A DNA stretch of 64,000 nucleotides. It comes from Deltaproteobacteria bacterium. GTDB taxonomy: Bacteria > Myxococcota_A > UBA9160 > UBA4427. The stretch spans positions 186,001 to 250,000 of the forward strand of contig JAJDAO010000003.1 of the NCBI GenBank assembly GCA_029261835.1, given 5' to 3'. Both the position numbers and the translations under genes were made by a program. The notes beneath the pieces are model-generated. The model did not search any database, was not told where the DNA came from, and worked only from the letters and a program-made list of their open reading frames with translations. Below are positions 23,417 to 33,200 of the stretch, in pieces; within the stretch, counting starts at the first letter, position 1, and each line of letters starts with the position of its first letter.

Positions 23417-24957
23417 TCGTCGTAGGTCGCGAGATTCTTCGCGAAGAGGTCAGCGAGCTCGCGGGCCTTCTTGTCGTAGGCGTGCTTGTCGCTCCACGTC
23501 CGGCGCGGGTCGAGCATTTCGTCGGGAACGCCGGGGCATTGGCGCGGAATGCTCAGTCCGAACGCGGATTCCTCGACGGTCTCGGCGTCCTGTAGCTCTC
23601 CGGTGTTGATTGCGTCGACAATGGCCCGAGTCAGCGGGAGCTTCATGCGTTCCCCGGTTCCGCAGGCGCCACCGCTCCAGCCGGTGTTGACGAGCCAGGC
23701 GTTCGCACCGTGCTGGCGCATCTTCTTGGCCAGCATCTCGGCGTAGACCATGGGATGATGCACCAGGAAGGCGGCACCGAAGCACGCCGAGAAGGTCGCT
23801 TCAGGTTCGGTTACACCCATCTCCGTGCCTGCCACCTTTGCGGTGTAGCCGTTCACGAAGTGGGACATCGCCTGCTCCGGCGTCAATCGGCTGACGGGCG
23901 GCAGGACACCGAAGGCATCGCATGTGAGGAAGATGATGTTACTCGGGTGGCCTGCCGTGCAGGGTATTTGGGCGTTCGGAATGTAATCGATCGGATAGGA
24001 CGCACGCGTGTTCTCGGTGAGCGAGGAATCGGCATAGTCCACGATACGGCTCTCGGGGTCGAGAACCGTGTTCTCGAGCACGGTTCCGAAACGGATCGCT
24101 CGATAGATTTCGGGCTCGTTCTCGGCACAGAGGTCGATGCACTTGGCGTAGCAGCCACCCTCGATGTTGAAGATGCCCTCATCGCTCCAGCAATGCTCGT
24201 CGTCTCCGATCAATCGCCGCCGCGGGTCCGCAGAGAGGGTGGTCTTGCCGGTTCCCGACAAGCCGAAAAAGAGGGAGACCTCACCGTACGGTCCGATGTT
24301 CGCCGAGCAGTGCATGGAGAGGACACCTCGCTCGGGCATCAAGTAGTGCATGATCGAGAAGACGCCCTTCTTCATTTCGCCGGCGTACTGCGTGCCGAGG
24401 ATCACGAACTCCCCGGCCTCGAGATCAAGGGCGATGCTGGTATCGCTCGAGAGGTCGGGCGTATCGGGATCCGCCGGGAAGCAGCCGGCGTTGAAGATGA
24501 CGTAGGCCGGCTTGCCAAAGTCCCGAAGCTCATCCTCGGTTGGCCGGATCAGCATGTTGTGCATGAAGAGCGCGTGGTAGGGACGGGAGCAGATGACGCG
24601 GATGGAGATCCGGTGGCGCCGATCCCAGCCCGCGAAGCCATCGACCACGTAGAGTCGCGACCGGCTGTTGAGGTAATCGATCGCTCGGCGCCGGTTGGTC
24701 CTGAACGAATCACGTGTGAGCTTGCTATTGACCGGGCCCCACCAGATCTGGTCGCGGTTCTCGGCCACGCAGACGATGCGCTTGTCGCTTGGGCTGCGGC
24801 CGGTTCTTTCGCCAGAGCAGGTGGCGAGGGCTCCCGCGGAGGTGATCTGCCCCGCGTCGTAGGCCACGCAGTGCTCATAGAGCTGCGCCGGCGAGAGGTT
24901 GCGATGAATGCTGCCGACGTCGATCCCGTGGCGCCGCAGGCTAATGAGATGGGACAT
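23404..24957 (-). CDS. pckA: Phosphoenolpyruvate carboxykinase (ATP)
   Basis: Gluconeogenic enzyme of 517 residues converting oxaloacetate and ATP to PEP and CO2. The kinase-1a P-loop reads 'GLSGTGKTTLSADP', preceded by 'MHCSANIGPYGEVSLFFG'. The metal-site stretch 'IGDDEHCWSDEGIFNIEGGCYAK' region and the C-terminal 'NTGWSGGACGTGERMKLPLTRA' are those of the ATP-dependent enzyme. The length matches the ~520-540 of bacterial PckA. The ATG at 24957 has AGGAGAG upstream. It is a single-gene unit converging on the LLM oxidoreductase. Confidence 0.96.
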   Translation of the reverse strand: MSHLISLRRHGIDVGSIHRNLSPAQLYEHCVAYDAGQITSAGALATCSGERTGRSPSDKRIVCVAENRDQIWWGPVNSKLTRDSFRTNRRRAIDYLNSRSRLYVVDGFAGWDRRHRISIRVICSRPYHALFMHNMLIRPTEDELRDFGKPAYVIFNAGCFPADPDTPDLSSDTSIALDLEAGEFVILGTQYAGEMKKGVFSIMHYLMPERGVLSMHCSANIGPYGEVSLFFGLSGTGKTTLSADPRRRLIGDDEHCWSDEGIFNIEGGCYAKCIDLCAENEPEIYRAIRFGTVLENTVLDPESRIVDYADSSLTENTRASYPIDYIPNAQIPCTAGHPSNIIFLTCDAFGVLPPVSRLTPEQAMSHFVNGYTAKVAGTEMGVTEPEATFSACFGAAFLVHHPMVYAEMLAKKMRQHGANAWLVNTGWSGGACGTGERMKLPLTRAIVDAINTGELQDAETVEESAFGLSIPRQCPGVPDEMLDPRRTWSDKHAYDKKARELADLFAKNLATYDDYRR

Positions 24958-25127
24958 GTAAAGCTCTCCTGGGTCTGAGAATTCCCGAATGTGGCGGTGG
25001 CACCACAGCAGTCCGGTTCGTCGGCCCTTCGGCCGTCGGACTGAAGCGTGAAGTGAGGCCGTTGGGTCCCCGAGTGCTGCCCGGTCCCCGGACGGTCCGG
25101 CCGCGGCGCGGGTGGCGGGCCGGGCGG

Positions 25128-26402
25128 TCAGTCATCGAAGTCGCCCGCGGGACCCGTGTCCGAATCGAGCTGCGCCGCCGCCAGCCGAATCTTCTCCTCG
25201 TCCCACTCCTTGGGATCCTCGATGCAAATCGCCTTGGCGCCGAGATCGTGGGATCCCGTCTCGAGGATGGCGTTGATGGCGAGGGGGGCACTATCGCGAG
25301 CGCTGAAGACCTCGCTCAGCAGATGGTGAACGAAGTCCTCGACGCGGCGCGCCATTCGCTCTCGCACCTTCCGCGACTGGCCGTGGAGCTTGTTCTCGAA
25401 GGGCAGATTGAGCTTCTTGTAGCCTCCGCCCTTGATCCCGTGGCTTTCGGCATAGGCCACCATCTCGGTCCACACGTCTTCCGAGACGCCCTCTCCAATG
25501 ACCTTGAGGAAGTTCCCGTTCTCGTCCTGAAATGCATTGCCATAGTCATTCACTTCGAGACCCCACGAGATCATCTGGAGCGCGGTCGCCACATTCGCCT
25601 TCGTCGTGGGGGTTTCAGAGGCGATCCTGGACAGTCGCTCGGAGTGATTGCCCGATGTCCCGTGTTGAGCCCCGGAAACGCGGTAAGGGGCCAGCGCATC
25701 GTGGATCTCGCGTGTGAGCTCGAGCTGGATGCCGTGATCCGACGCTTCGAGACCATGGGTCGTTCCGTTGTTGAGCGCGATCCAATCCGGGAAGATGCCG
25801 TGGGCGTTGAGTCCACGGATCAGGAAGGCGGCTTCCTCGGGGGTGGACAGCCCTTGAGAGCCCTTGATTTCCCCGACCTCCGTTTCGAGCCCGGCCCAGC
25901 GCGGGATGTGGGGAGCGAGCGCGAGATTCGCCAGCAGGTTCTCGTCGTCCGGCAGGTGCGAGGCGTCGATCGCGATCGAGGTGATGCCCGCATCGAAGAT
26001 CGAGGGGATCTCCTGTTTGGCCCGCTCGACGTCCTCCCAGCTCTTGATTCCGTAGTGATCGGCATGAATCGCGACGGGGACCGTGATCTCCAGTTCGTTG
26101 CAGGCCGCGTCGACCTGCCGCGCGATATTCCAATAGTTGACAGCACAATAGGCGTCCGCGCCGCCCTCGGATCTGGCGATTTCGACGAGCACAGCGGCGT
26201 TCGCGCGCTGCGCCGCCTGGAGCACGCCGCGGATCACGAAGGCGTTGCGCCCGTTGGCGGCGATCGTCATGGCACCACCCTTTGCGATCAGCGCCCGGTC
26301 GATCACCTTTCCGCTGACGATCAGGGCTCTCGAATTCGGGAAGAGCCGTGTGATGTTGGGGGGGCGCCCGATGGCGAGTGCCTTTTCGAACCGAGAAGAC
26401 AT
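25128..26402 (-). CDS. Class II fructose-bisphosphate aldolase family protein
   Basis: A Zn-dependent aldolase of 424 residues. The metal-binding His region 'AIHADHYGIKSW' occurs near residue 112, and 'FDAGITSIAIDASHLPDDEN' and 'ETEVGEIKG' (with the Zn-site Glu) follow. 'ALNNGTTHG' and 'GAQHGTSGN' supply the later metal and phosphate-binding residues. The chain is longer than the ~340 of E. coli FbaA, with a helical C-terminal extension 'KVRERMARRVEDFVHHLL' and an acidic tail. Fructose-bisphosphate aldolase is the likeliest activity given pckA next door, but related enzymes act on tagatose or other ketose phosphates. Confidence 0.85.
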   Translation of the reverse strand: MSSRFEKALAIGRPPNITRLFPNSRALIVSGKVIDRALIAKGGAMTIAANGRNAFVIRGVLQAAQRANAAVLVEIARSEGGADAYCAVNYWNIARQVDAACNELEITVPVAIHADHYGIKSWEDVERAKQEIPSIFDAGITSIAIDASHLPDDENLLANLALAPHIPRWAGLETEVGEIKGSQGLSTPEEAAFLIRGLNAHGIFPDWIALNNGTTHGLEASDHGIQLELTREIHDALAPYRVSGAQHGTSGNHSERLSRIASETPTTKANVATALQMISWGLEVNDYGNAFQDENGNFLKVIGEGVSEDVWTEMVAYAESHGIKGGGYKKLNLPFENKLHGQSRKVRERMARRVEDFVHHLLSEVFSARDSAPLAINAILETGSHDLGAKAICIEDPKEWDEEKIRLAAAQLDSDTGPAGDFDD

Positions 26403-26713
26403 GAAGAACTCCCTGTCGCTCCGTCAGCAAGTCCCGAGGACTACTCGAGCTGAGCTCCCCCGCCCGCTGACCACCGCCATGGACTCTTCGGCCAAGAGGG
26501 GGGAAGTATTCACTCCAGAAATGGGCCGGGGGCCGGCTACGGCTTGATCCCGATTCGAACAGCGGTGAAATCGGCGTGCTGCCGTTGGACAAACACGGAT
26601 CAGCGGAAGGCCCGAGGGCTCAACGGGTCTCGGCGAGCCCGACCAGGAATGAATCAAGTAGCGGGGGGCGCCTTCCGAATTACTCGACGAGTAAACGTGG
26701 AGGCTCGCAGCGC
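26403..26713. other. Divergent intergenic region between aldolase and CoA-transferase genes
   Basis: A 311-base spacer. It should hold the promoters of both flanking genes. I see the GTGGAGG ribosome-binding sequence of the CoA transferase about ten bases before its ATG at 26714, but no convincing palindrome, terminator or small gene. An open frame extending the CoA transferase upstream to 26576 looks non-coding and is not used. Confidence 0.5.
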
Positions 26714-28033
26714 ATGTTCCCCAGACCCCCCCATCGCGACATCAAGACACGGCGCCTCGACCTCGAGCGCAAGCGGTGTCCACCCGAAGCCGTCCTGCAG
26801 CACATCGCGGGCGACTCGGATCTCATCGTGCCGATCGCGAACGGCGAGCCCACGCTCTTGCTGGACGCGATCGAGAAGGCGGCACTCGACCTGCACGACG
26901 TGCGCATCCATCAGATGCACGCCCTACATGACCGGCCGTACCTGCACGGGGCCTTCCCGGGTCACCTTCGCCATGTCTCCTACTTTCTCTCTCACGTCAC
27001 CCGGGACCCCTACGCCAAGGGCCACGTCGACCTCATCCCAGCGCACTTCAGCGAAGTCCCGCTGCTGATGGAGCGCACGACTCGCTTCCCCCTGATCGTT
27101 GCTGCGGCCTCGGCTCCGGATCGCCATGGGTACTTCTCTCTGGGCGTGAACGCGGACTACGTATCGGGTTTCATCGGGAAGCTGCCATTCTTCCTGGAAG
27201 TGACGCCGGCGATGCCGCGCACATTCGGACGCAATCAGCTTCACATCAGTCAGATCGTCGGCTACACCGAGTCGGACAGGCCGCTCGTCGAGGTTCAGCC
27301 ACATGAAATCGGGGAGAAGGACCAGCGTATTGCGGCCTTCGTGGCCGAGCGGATCTGCGATGGCGCGACAATCCAGGCCGGCATCGGCTCGATTCCGAAT
27401 GCCGTGCTCTCGTTGCTGTCCGACCGGAGAGACCTGGGTATCCACACCGAGCTGCTGAGTGACGGTATGGTGGATCTATTCGAGCAGGGCGTCGCGACCG
27501 GTACGGCAAAACATCTGAATCCCGGGAAGATCGTCACGACCTTCGCCCTGGGCACGCGCCGAGTCTACGACTTCCTCGACGAGAACCCCGCGGCCGAGTT
27601 TTGGCCGGTCTCATATGTCAACAGTCCGCGGGTAATCGGTCGGGAGCACGATTTTGTCTCCATCAATGCGACTCTGGAGGTGGATATGCTGGGCCAGTGC
27701 GCTTCCGAGTCGATTGGCAGCCGCTATTACTCCGGCTCGGGTGGACAGTCGGACTTTGCGCGCGGTTGCATGTACTCGGATGGTGGTCGTGCCTTCATCG
27801 TGCTCAACTCGACCACTTCGGATGGGCGGATCTCGCGAATCAGACCGCAGCTCACGCCGGGCGCGGTCGTGACGACGGTAAAGAACACTGTCGATCACGT
27901 CGTCACCGAGTACGGCGTTGCAGAGCTCCGTGGCCGGAGCATCCGCGAGCGCACCGCGGCGTTGATTGCCATCGCGCACCCCGATTTCAGAGACGACCTG
28001 CGGCGTGAAGCGCGGGAGCTGGGCTTCAACTGA
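26714..28033 (+). CDS. Acetyl-CoA hydrolase/transferase family CoA-transferase (Cat1/4-hydroxybutyrate CoA-transferase type)
   Basis: A family I CoA transferase of 439 residues. The C-terminal half carries the family hallmarks: 'GIGSIPNAVLSLL', 'GIHTELLSDGMVDLFEQG' with the likely catalytic Glu, 'YYSGSGGQSDFARG' and 'TEYGVAELRGRSIRERTAALIAIAHPDFR'-type ending. These place it with acetyl-CoA hydrolase, succinyl-CoA:acetate and 4-hydroxybutyrate CoA transferases. It would exchange CoA between acetate or another short acid and an acyl-CoA. The start at 26714 has a GGAGG site. It lies 37 bases before the PatZ-like gene on the same strand, which suggests joint control of acyl-CoA pools. Confidence 0.88.
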   Translation: MFPRPPHRDIKTRRLDLERKRCPPEAVLQHIAGDSDLIVPIANGEPTLLLDAIEKAALDLHDVRIHQMHALHDRPYLHGAFPGHLRHVSYFLSHVTRDPYAKGHVDLIPAHFSEVPLLMERTTRFPLIVAAASAPDRHGYFSLGVNADYVSGFIGKLPFFLEVTPAMPRTFGRNQLHISQIVGYTESDRPLVEVQPHEIGEKDQRIAAFVAERICDGATIQAGIGSIPNAVLSLLSDRRDLGIHTELLSDGMVDLFEQGVATGTAKHLNPGKIVTTFALGTRRVYDFLDENPAAEFWPVSYVNSPRVIGREHDFVSINATLEVDMLGQCASESIGSRYYSGSGGQSDFARGCMYSDGGRAFIVLNSTTSDGRISRIRPQLTPGAVVTTVKNTVDHVVTEYGVAELRGRSIRERTAALIAIAHPDFRDDLRREARELGFN

Positions 28034-28070
28034 AGGTCGGGAAGCGTGCGACTGACGAAAGGGTGCGCTC

Positions 28071-30632
28071 GTGACGGCGGCGAAGTCGAAGAGGCGGCGA
28101 AGGGCGAAAACGACTTCGAGAAGCGGCCGTAAGGCAGCGTCCGAAGCCGGGCTGCCGCCGCAGCGGCAGAGCCACGGCGACACCTTCGAAGCATTGCTGC
28201 GGCCGACCCGCCTGGCTGTCGTCGGGGCATCGAGTGCGGCGGGAAGCGTTGGCGGCCGGGTCTTCTCGAACCTGCTCGGTGGCCCGCCGGATCTCCGGGT
28301 GTATCCCGTAAACCCGAACAGGCGCAGTGTCTTGAGGCGCAGGGCCTATGCGGATCTGGCGTCGGTCCCCGAGCCGGTCGATCTCGCCTTGGTCGCGACG
28401 CCGGCGGCGAGCGTTCCCGGGATTATCGAGCAGTGTGTCGAGGCGGGTGTTCGGGCTGCGCTGATCTTGTCGGCGGGCTTCCGCGAGATCGGGCCGCCGG
28501 GCGTCGAGCTCGAGCAGCAGATTCTGCAGGCCGCCGAGGGCAGCGGCCTGCGGATCGTCGGACCGAACAGTCTGGGCCTCATGAACCCCGCACGCGGACT
28601 CAACGCCAGCTTCGCACCGGCTCTGCCGGCTGAAGGCAGTGTCGCCTTTCTGAGCCAGAGCGGTGCGTTGGGCTCCGCCATTCTGGACTGGAGCCAAGGT
28701 GAGCGAGTGGGCTTCAGCGCGTTCGTTTCGGTTGGCTCCATGCTCGACGTTGGTTGGGGGGATCTGATCCGAGAATTCGGCGATGACCCGAACACCAAGA
28801 GCATCGTGATCTACATGGAATCGCTTGGAAACGCGCGCTCGTTCCTGTCGGCCGCTCGAGAGGTTGCACTTCGCAAGCCGATCATCGTGCTCAAGGCGGG
28901 CTCGACGGAAGCCGCGAGCCGCGCGGTCGCCGCGCACACGGGTGGCGAGGTCTGCAGCGACGAAGTCTTCGATGCGGCACTGCGCCGAGTCGGCGTGCTG
29001 CGAGTCCGAAGTGTATCGAGCCTCTTCTACATGGCCGATATCCTGAGCAAGCAGCCGCCGCCACGAGGACCGAGGCTGACGATTCTCACGAACGCCGGTG
29101 GCCCCGGTGTATTGGCCAGCGATGCTCTGAGCCTCGGGGGTGGCCAGCTCGCGCCATTATCCGACGAGGCGTTCGACGCGCTCGACGAATTGCTCCCAGT
29201 GGCTTGGAGTCACGCCAACCCGATCGATCTGCTCGGCGACGCGAGCGCCGAACGGTACGCGGCGGCGGCAGCGGTGGCCGGCCGCGATCCGAACAGCGAC
29301 GGTCTCCTGGTCATCCTGGCGCCACAAGCCATGACCGACGCGACAGGCACGGCCGAAGCGCTGGCCGCACTCAAGCCTTCCTGCGCGAAGCCCATCTTGG
29401 CGAGCTGGATGGGTGGGGAACACGTCGCCGAGGGCGCGGCGGCTCTGGCCCGCAGCGGGATTCCGTCGTTTCCGTATCCCGATACGGCGTCACGCGTCTT
29501 TACCTACATGTGGCGCTACGCATACAACCTGCGGGGGCTCTACGAGACACCCTCGCTCGATCCCGCCGTCGGGGATGTCGAATGGAATCGGGCTCGTGTC
29601 GACCAGCTGCTGTGGGCTGCTCACGAGGATGGCACCGTTGAGCTGGCCGATGCCATGATGCGAGAGATCTTCGCTGAGTACGGGATCGGCGTGGCGGAGT
29701 CGCGGAGCCGCATCACGCGGACAGGGCCACCGCTGCGGATCAGCAGTCGCAGCGACGCGCAATTCGGTCCGGTGCTGGCGCTCGAGGCGGGAGGATCGTT
29801 TCGGGAGCTGCACGCCGGTCGGGCGCTGGGGCTCCCACCCCTCAACACCACGCTCGCTCGACGTCTGCTCGAGCAGACCCGTATTCACGACCCGGCTTGC
29901 GACGGCGCGGGCCGCGCCGGGCTGGAGCTGCTGCTCGTGCGCGTCAGTCATCTGGTCGCCGAGCAGCCGTGGATTCGTCGAGTCGAACTCGATCCGCTGC
30001 ATCTGACGCGGAGAGGCTGGTTGGCTTTTGCGGCTCGAATACGGCTGCACCCGAGCGAGATGCAAGCAGCGGCACTGCCCGAGCTGGCGATCCGCCCGTA
30101 TCCGGCCGAATGGGTGAGATCGTGGACGACCAAGAGCGGCCGGTCGGTCGTTCTGCGACCGATTCGCCCGGAGGACGAGCCGCTGATGGTCGAGTTCCAC
30201 CGGACCCTCTCGAACGAGACGGTCTATTCGCGCTATTTGGGCGCGTTGGGGCTGGAGAGACGCATCGAGCACGAGCGGCTCACGCAGCTCTGCTTCATCG
30301 ATTACGATCGGGAGATCGCGCTCGTCGTCGACTCTCGAGATCCCGAGACCGGAGAGCACCAGATTGGAGGTGTCGCTCGTTTGGTGCGGCTGCATCGCAG
30401 CGCGGACGCCGAGTACGCAATCGTCATCAGCGACGCAATGCAGGGAGAGGGACTGGGTTCGCAGCTCTTGCGCCGCCTGATCGAGGTGGCCGAGACCGAG
30501 CACATCGATCGGATCGTGGGGGAAGTGCTCCCGGACAACCGCCGGATGCTTCGGGCCTGCAGTCGGCTCGGCTTCCGCCAGCACCGGCGCGGATCGGAGC
30601 CGACCTTCGTCGAGCTGAAGCTGGGGCGCTGA
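28071..30632 (+). CDS. Acyl-CoA synthetase (NDP-forming)-like protein fused to GNAT acetyltransferase (PatZ/Pka-like)
   Basis: A multidomain protein of 853 residues. A basic N-terminal tail precedes a CoA-binding Rossmann domain starting at 'LAVVGASSAAGSVGGRVFSNLL' (~residue 48). Succinyl-CoA ligase-like domains follow, with 'GPNSLGLMNP' and 'AAHTGGEVCSDEVFDAALRRVGV'. A shortened ATP-grasp-like region covers ~510-670 and a GNAT domain ~680-853, with the acetyl-CoA loop in 'MQGEGLGSQLLRRLIE'. This matches the PatZ/YfiQ layout (E. coli 886 residues), which acetylates lysines of acyl-CoA synthetases and other enzymes and is itself inactive as a ligase. The start is GTG at 28071. The same role is inferred here. 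Confidence 0.87.
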   Translation: MTAAKSKRRRRAKTTSRSGRKAASEAGLPPQRQSHGDTFEALLRPTRLAVVGASSAAGSVGGRVFSNLLGGPPDLRVYPVNPNRRSVLRRRAYADLASVPEPVDLALVATPAASVPGIIEQCVEAGVRAALILSAGFREIGPPGVELEQQILQAAEGSGLRIVGPNSLGLMNPARGLNASFAPALPAEGSVAFLSQSGALGSAILDWSQGERVGFSAFVSVGSMLDVGWGDLIREFGDDPNTKSIVIYMESLGNARSFLSAAREVALRKPIIVLKAGSTEAASRAVAAHTGGEVCSDEVFDAALRRVGVLRVRSVSSLFYMADILSKQPPPRGPRLTILTNAGGPGVLASDALSLGGGQLAPLSDEAFDALDELLPVAWSHANPIDLLGDASAERYAAAAAVAGRDPNSDGLLVILAPQAMTDATGTAEALAALKPSCAKPILASWMGGEHVAEGAAALARSGIPSFPYPDTASRVFTYMWRYAYNLRGLYETPSLDPAVGDVEWNRARVDQLLWAAHEDGTVELADAMMREIFAEYGIGVAESRSRITRTGPPLRISSRSDAQFGPVLALEAGGSFRELHAGRALGLPPLNTTLARRLLEQTRIHDPACDGAGRAGLELLLVRVSHLVAEQPWIRRVELDPLHLTRRGWLAFAARIRLHPSEMQAAALPELAIRPYPAEWVRSWTTKSGRSVVLRPIRPEDEPLMVEFHRTLSNETVYSRYLGALGLERRIEHERLTQLCFIDYDREIALVVDSRDPETGEHQIGGVARLVRLHRSADAEYAIVISDAMQGEGLGSQLLRRLIEVAETEHIDRIVGEVLPDNRRMLRACSRLGFRQHRRGSEPTFVELKLGR

Positions 30633-30820
30633 ACCGGATTGACGAGAAGCTGAGTCGAGCGAGTGGCGGGGCAGGGGGCTCGAAGTTCCGGGCGAGATGC
30701 CTCTGCGTCACCATTGCATGTCCAGGGAAGACAGAAGACGGACGGCCTCGAAGCTTGACGGCCGGAACCACCGCATGCGAGGTATCATCAGATGTTCCCC
30801 ACCGAGAGAGCGAGTAGACA

Positions 30821-32938
30821 GTGCAAGACCTGAGATCCCGCCTGACCGAGTTGGCTCGCAACTTCCATTGGAGCTGGGCGGCTGCGCCCGATCGAATATT
30901 CAGATCGATCGATCTGCAGCTCTGGCGCGACAACAATCACAACCCCATCGCCTTTCTCAACGAGATCGCCGACGCGGTGCTCGTCGAGAAGGGGCGAGAC
31001 GCCGGCATCTTGGCACAGCTGACGCACGCCGAGGAGTCCCTGAGAAGGTACCATCAAGACCAGAACCACTGGGCGTCCTGGAATGTTCCGAGTCTTGCCG
31101 CTTCGCCCGTCGCCTACTTCAGCCTCGAGTTCTGCATTCACGAATCCTTGGCCATCTACTCGGGCGGCCTCGGTGTGTTGGCTGGCGATCATCTCAAGAG
31201 CTGCTCGGATCTCGGTGTTCCGACACATGGGATCGGTTTGTTATATCGGCAGGGCTATTTCCGGCAGGAGATCGACGAGCACGGTCGGCAGCACGAGGTC
31301 TATCGGGATCTCGAGACGGACGGCGTCGCACTGGAACCGGTGATGGACCAGAACGGCGAGAGCCTGTGCATCGAGATCGAGACTGGTGATGAGCCGTTCC
31401 AGATCGGGGTTTGGCGAGCGCGCGTGGGGCGCTGCACGCTCCTTCTTCTCGATGTGCTCGATCCGACTCTCGAGCGCTACCCCCAAACGCTGCGTCTATA
31501 CGGTGGCGACCTGACCACGCGTGCGGTCCAGGAGGTCATTCTCGGGATAGGCGGTTACCGCGCTCTGCGGAGCCTCGGGGTGCTCCCTGGCGTGATCCAT
31601 CTCAATGAGGGGCACTCCGCGTTTGCTCCTCTCGAGGCGATTGCGCAGCACATGGAGGCGACGGGTGTCGATTTCGAACGGGCCGCGGCAGTGGTTTCGG
31701 AGACTGTCGTATTCACGACTCACACGCCCGTGGAGGCTGGCCATGACCGCTTCGAGCCGGAGCTGGTGCTCCACTTGCTGCGGCCGCTTCAGAAGCGGCT
31801 CGGGCTAACGGACGAGGCGCTGCTTGGCTTGGGGCGGGTGGACCCGGAGGATTCGAGCGAACTGTTTTGCATGACGGTCCTGGCTCTCTCCCTGGCCGGC
31901 CGGACGAACGCCGTGAGTTCGTTGCATGGCGGCGTGTCGCGCAGTATGTGGCAGAGCCTCTGGCCTGACAGCCGGCCGGTGGATGTCCCAATCGGACACA
32001 TCACGAACGGCGTTCATGTCGGCACCTGGCTGGCAGACGAGTTGGCCCAACTCTATGCGAGCTGCCTCGGCAGCGATTGGCGGCAGCACTTGTGTGATGC
32101 CTTTCGCTGGTACGGCATCGAGAATCTCGATCCACTGAGCCTATGGAGCGTGAAGGTCGAGCTCAAGAAGCGGCTTCTCGGCTTTCTCGAACGCCGAGAG
32201 GCGGTGCGGCGGTCCCGATTGTCAAAGGGGTCGACCGCCTCCTCGCATGCCTTGCAGCTGGACGCACTCACCATCGGCTTTGCACGCAGATTCGCCAGCT
32301 ACAAGAGAGCGTTGCTGTTGTTCCGCGATCTGGAGCGCACGAAACACCTGCTCACGGACCCGGATCATCCAGTTCAGGTCGTCATCGCGGGCAAATCCCA
32401 TCCGGCGGACGAACCCGGCAAGGACTTGCTGCGCCAGCTCGTCGAGATCAGCCGTGATCCGGCCTTCGAGGGGCACGTCTTCGTTCTCGAGAATCACGAC
32501 ATGAATGTCGGACGACATTTGATACGCGGCTGTGACCTCTGGCTGAACGCACCCAGGCGCCCACTGGAAGCCTGCGGTACGAGCGGTATGAAGGCCGTCT
32601 TCAACGCCACGTTGAACTGCTCCGTTCTCGACGGATGGTGGGACGAGGGGTATGACATGCGCAATGGTTTTGCCTTCGGAGGTGGACTCGTTCATGTTGA
32701 TTCCGAAGAGCAGGACCGGCGCGACGCCGAGGATCTGATGCGGGTGCTCGAGGAAGAGGTGGTTCCACTCTACTACCGTCGCGACGACCAGGGCGTGCCG
32801 GTCGACTGGCTCGAGATGGTGAAGCATGCACTCAGAACGTTGGCCTGGCGCTACAACTCCGATCGCATGGTGATGGACTACGTGCGTCAGGCCTACGGCC
32901 GGGCAGCCAAGATCGAGACGGCCGGGCTTCGCTTCTGA
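30821..32938 (+). CDS. glgP: Alpha-glucan (glycogen/maltodextrin) phosphorylase
   Basis: A GT35 phosphorylase of 705 residues, beginning with the DUF3417-like N-terminal stretch 'ARNFHWSWAAAPDRIFRSID'. 'YFSLEFCIHESLAIYSGGLGVLAGDHLKS' marks the catalytic domain start. The pyridoxal phosphate lysine is K591 in 'EACGTSGMKAVFNATLNCS', followed by 'LDGWWDEGYD'. It belongs to the shorter archaeal/bacterial type (TIGR02094) rather than the ~800-residue MalP/GlgP type. It releases glucose-1-phosphate from glycogen or maltodextrin. The start is GTG at 30821. It stands alone, 188 bases after the PatZ-like gene. Confidence 0.94.
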   Translation: MQDLRSRLTELARNFHWSWAAAPDRIFRSIDLQLWRDNNHNPIAFLNEIADAVLVEKGRDAGILAQLTHAEESLRRYHQDQNHWASWNVPSLAASPVAYFSLEFCIHESLAIYSGGLGVLAGDHLKSCSDLGVPTHGIGLLYRQGYFRQEIDEHGRQHEVYRDLETDGVALEPVMDQNGESLCIEIETGDEPFQIGVWRARVGRCTLLLLDVLDPTLERYPQTLRLYGGDLTTRAVQEVILGIGGYRALRSLGVLPGVIHLNEGHSAFAPLEAIAQHMEATGVDFERAAAVVSETVVFTTHTPVEAGHDRFEPELVLHLLRPLQKRLGLTDEALLGLGRVDPEDSSELFCMTVLALSLAGRTNAVSSLHGGVSRSMWQSLWPDSRPVDVPIGHITNGVHVGTWLADELAQLYASCLGSDWRQHLCDAFRWYGIENLDPLSLWSVKVELKKRLLGFLERREAVRRSRLSKGSTASSHALQLDALTIGFARRFASYKRALLLFRDLERTKHLLTDPDHPVQVVIAGKSHPADEPGKDLLRQLVEISRDPAFEGHVFVLENHDMNVGRHLIRGCDLWLNAPRRPLEACGTSGMKAVFNATLNCSVLDGWWDEGYDMRNGFAFGGGLVHVDSEEQDRRDAEDLMRVLEEEVVPLYYRRDDQGVPVDWLEMVKHALRTLAWRYNSDRMVMDYVRQAYGRAAKIETAGLRF

Positions 32939-33200
32939 GCGGTCGCGGGTGTGAGACCCGGAAGGGGAGGCTTCTCCGGTATTCTTGCACGCCGAACTCC
33001 GGGCCAATCTGGGGTTCATGCACGGGTGTTACACCGGGCCGAGACAGATCTTGTCCGTTCGTCCTGCCGTTCCAGCCTCTGTTGTGGCATCCTCGACGGT
33101 GTATGCACGCCAGTCATGGCAGACGGATCGAGAGCTTGATTGATGCTGATGCCGCCGCTCGCCTGCGAAAGCTGGTCGAGCCGGGTGACGGGTGATCGCG

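Noticed and set aside
25088..25100. CCGGAC-G-GTCCGG as a terminator or operator after the aldolase gene
   Set aside because: A short stem in very GC-rich sequence without a U-run on either strand; too likely by chance.
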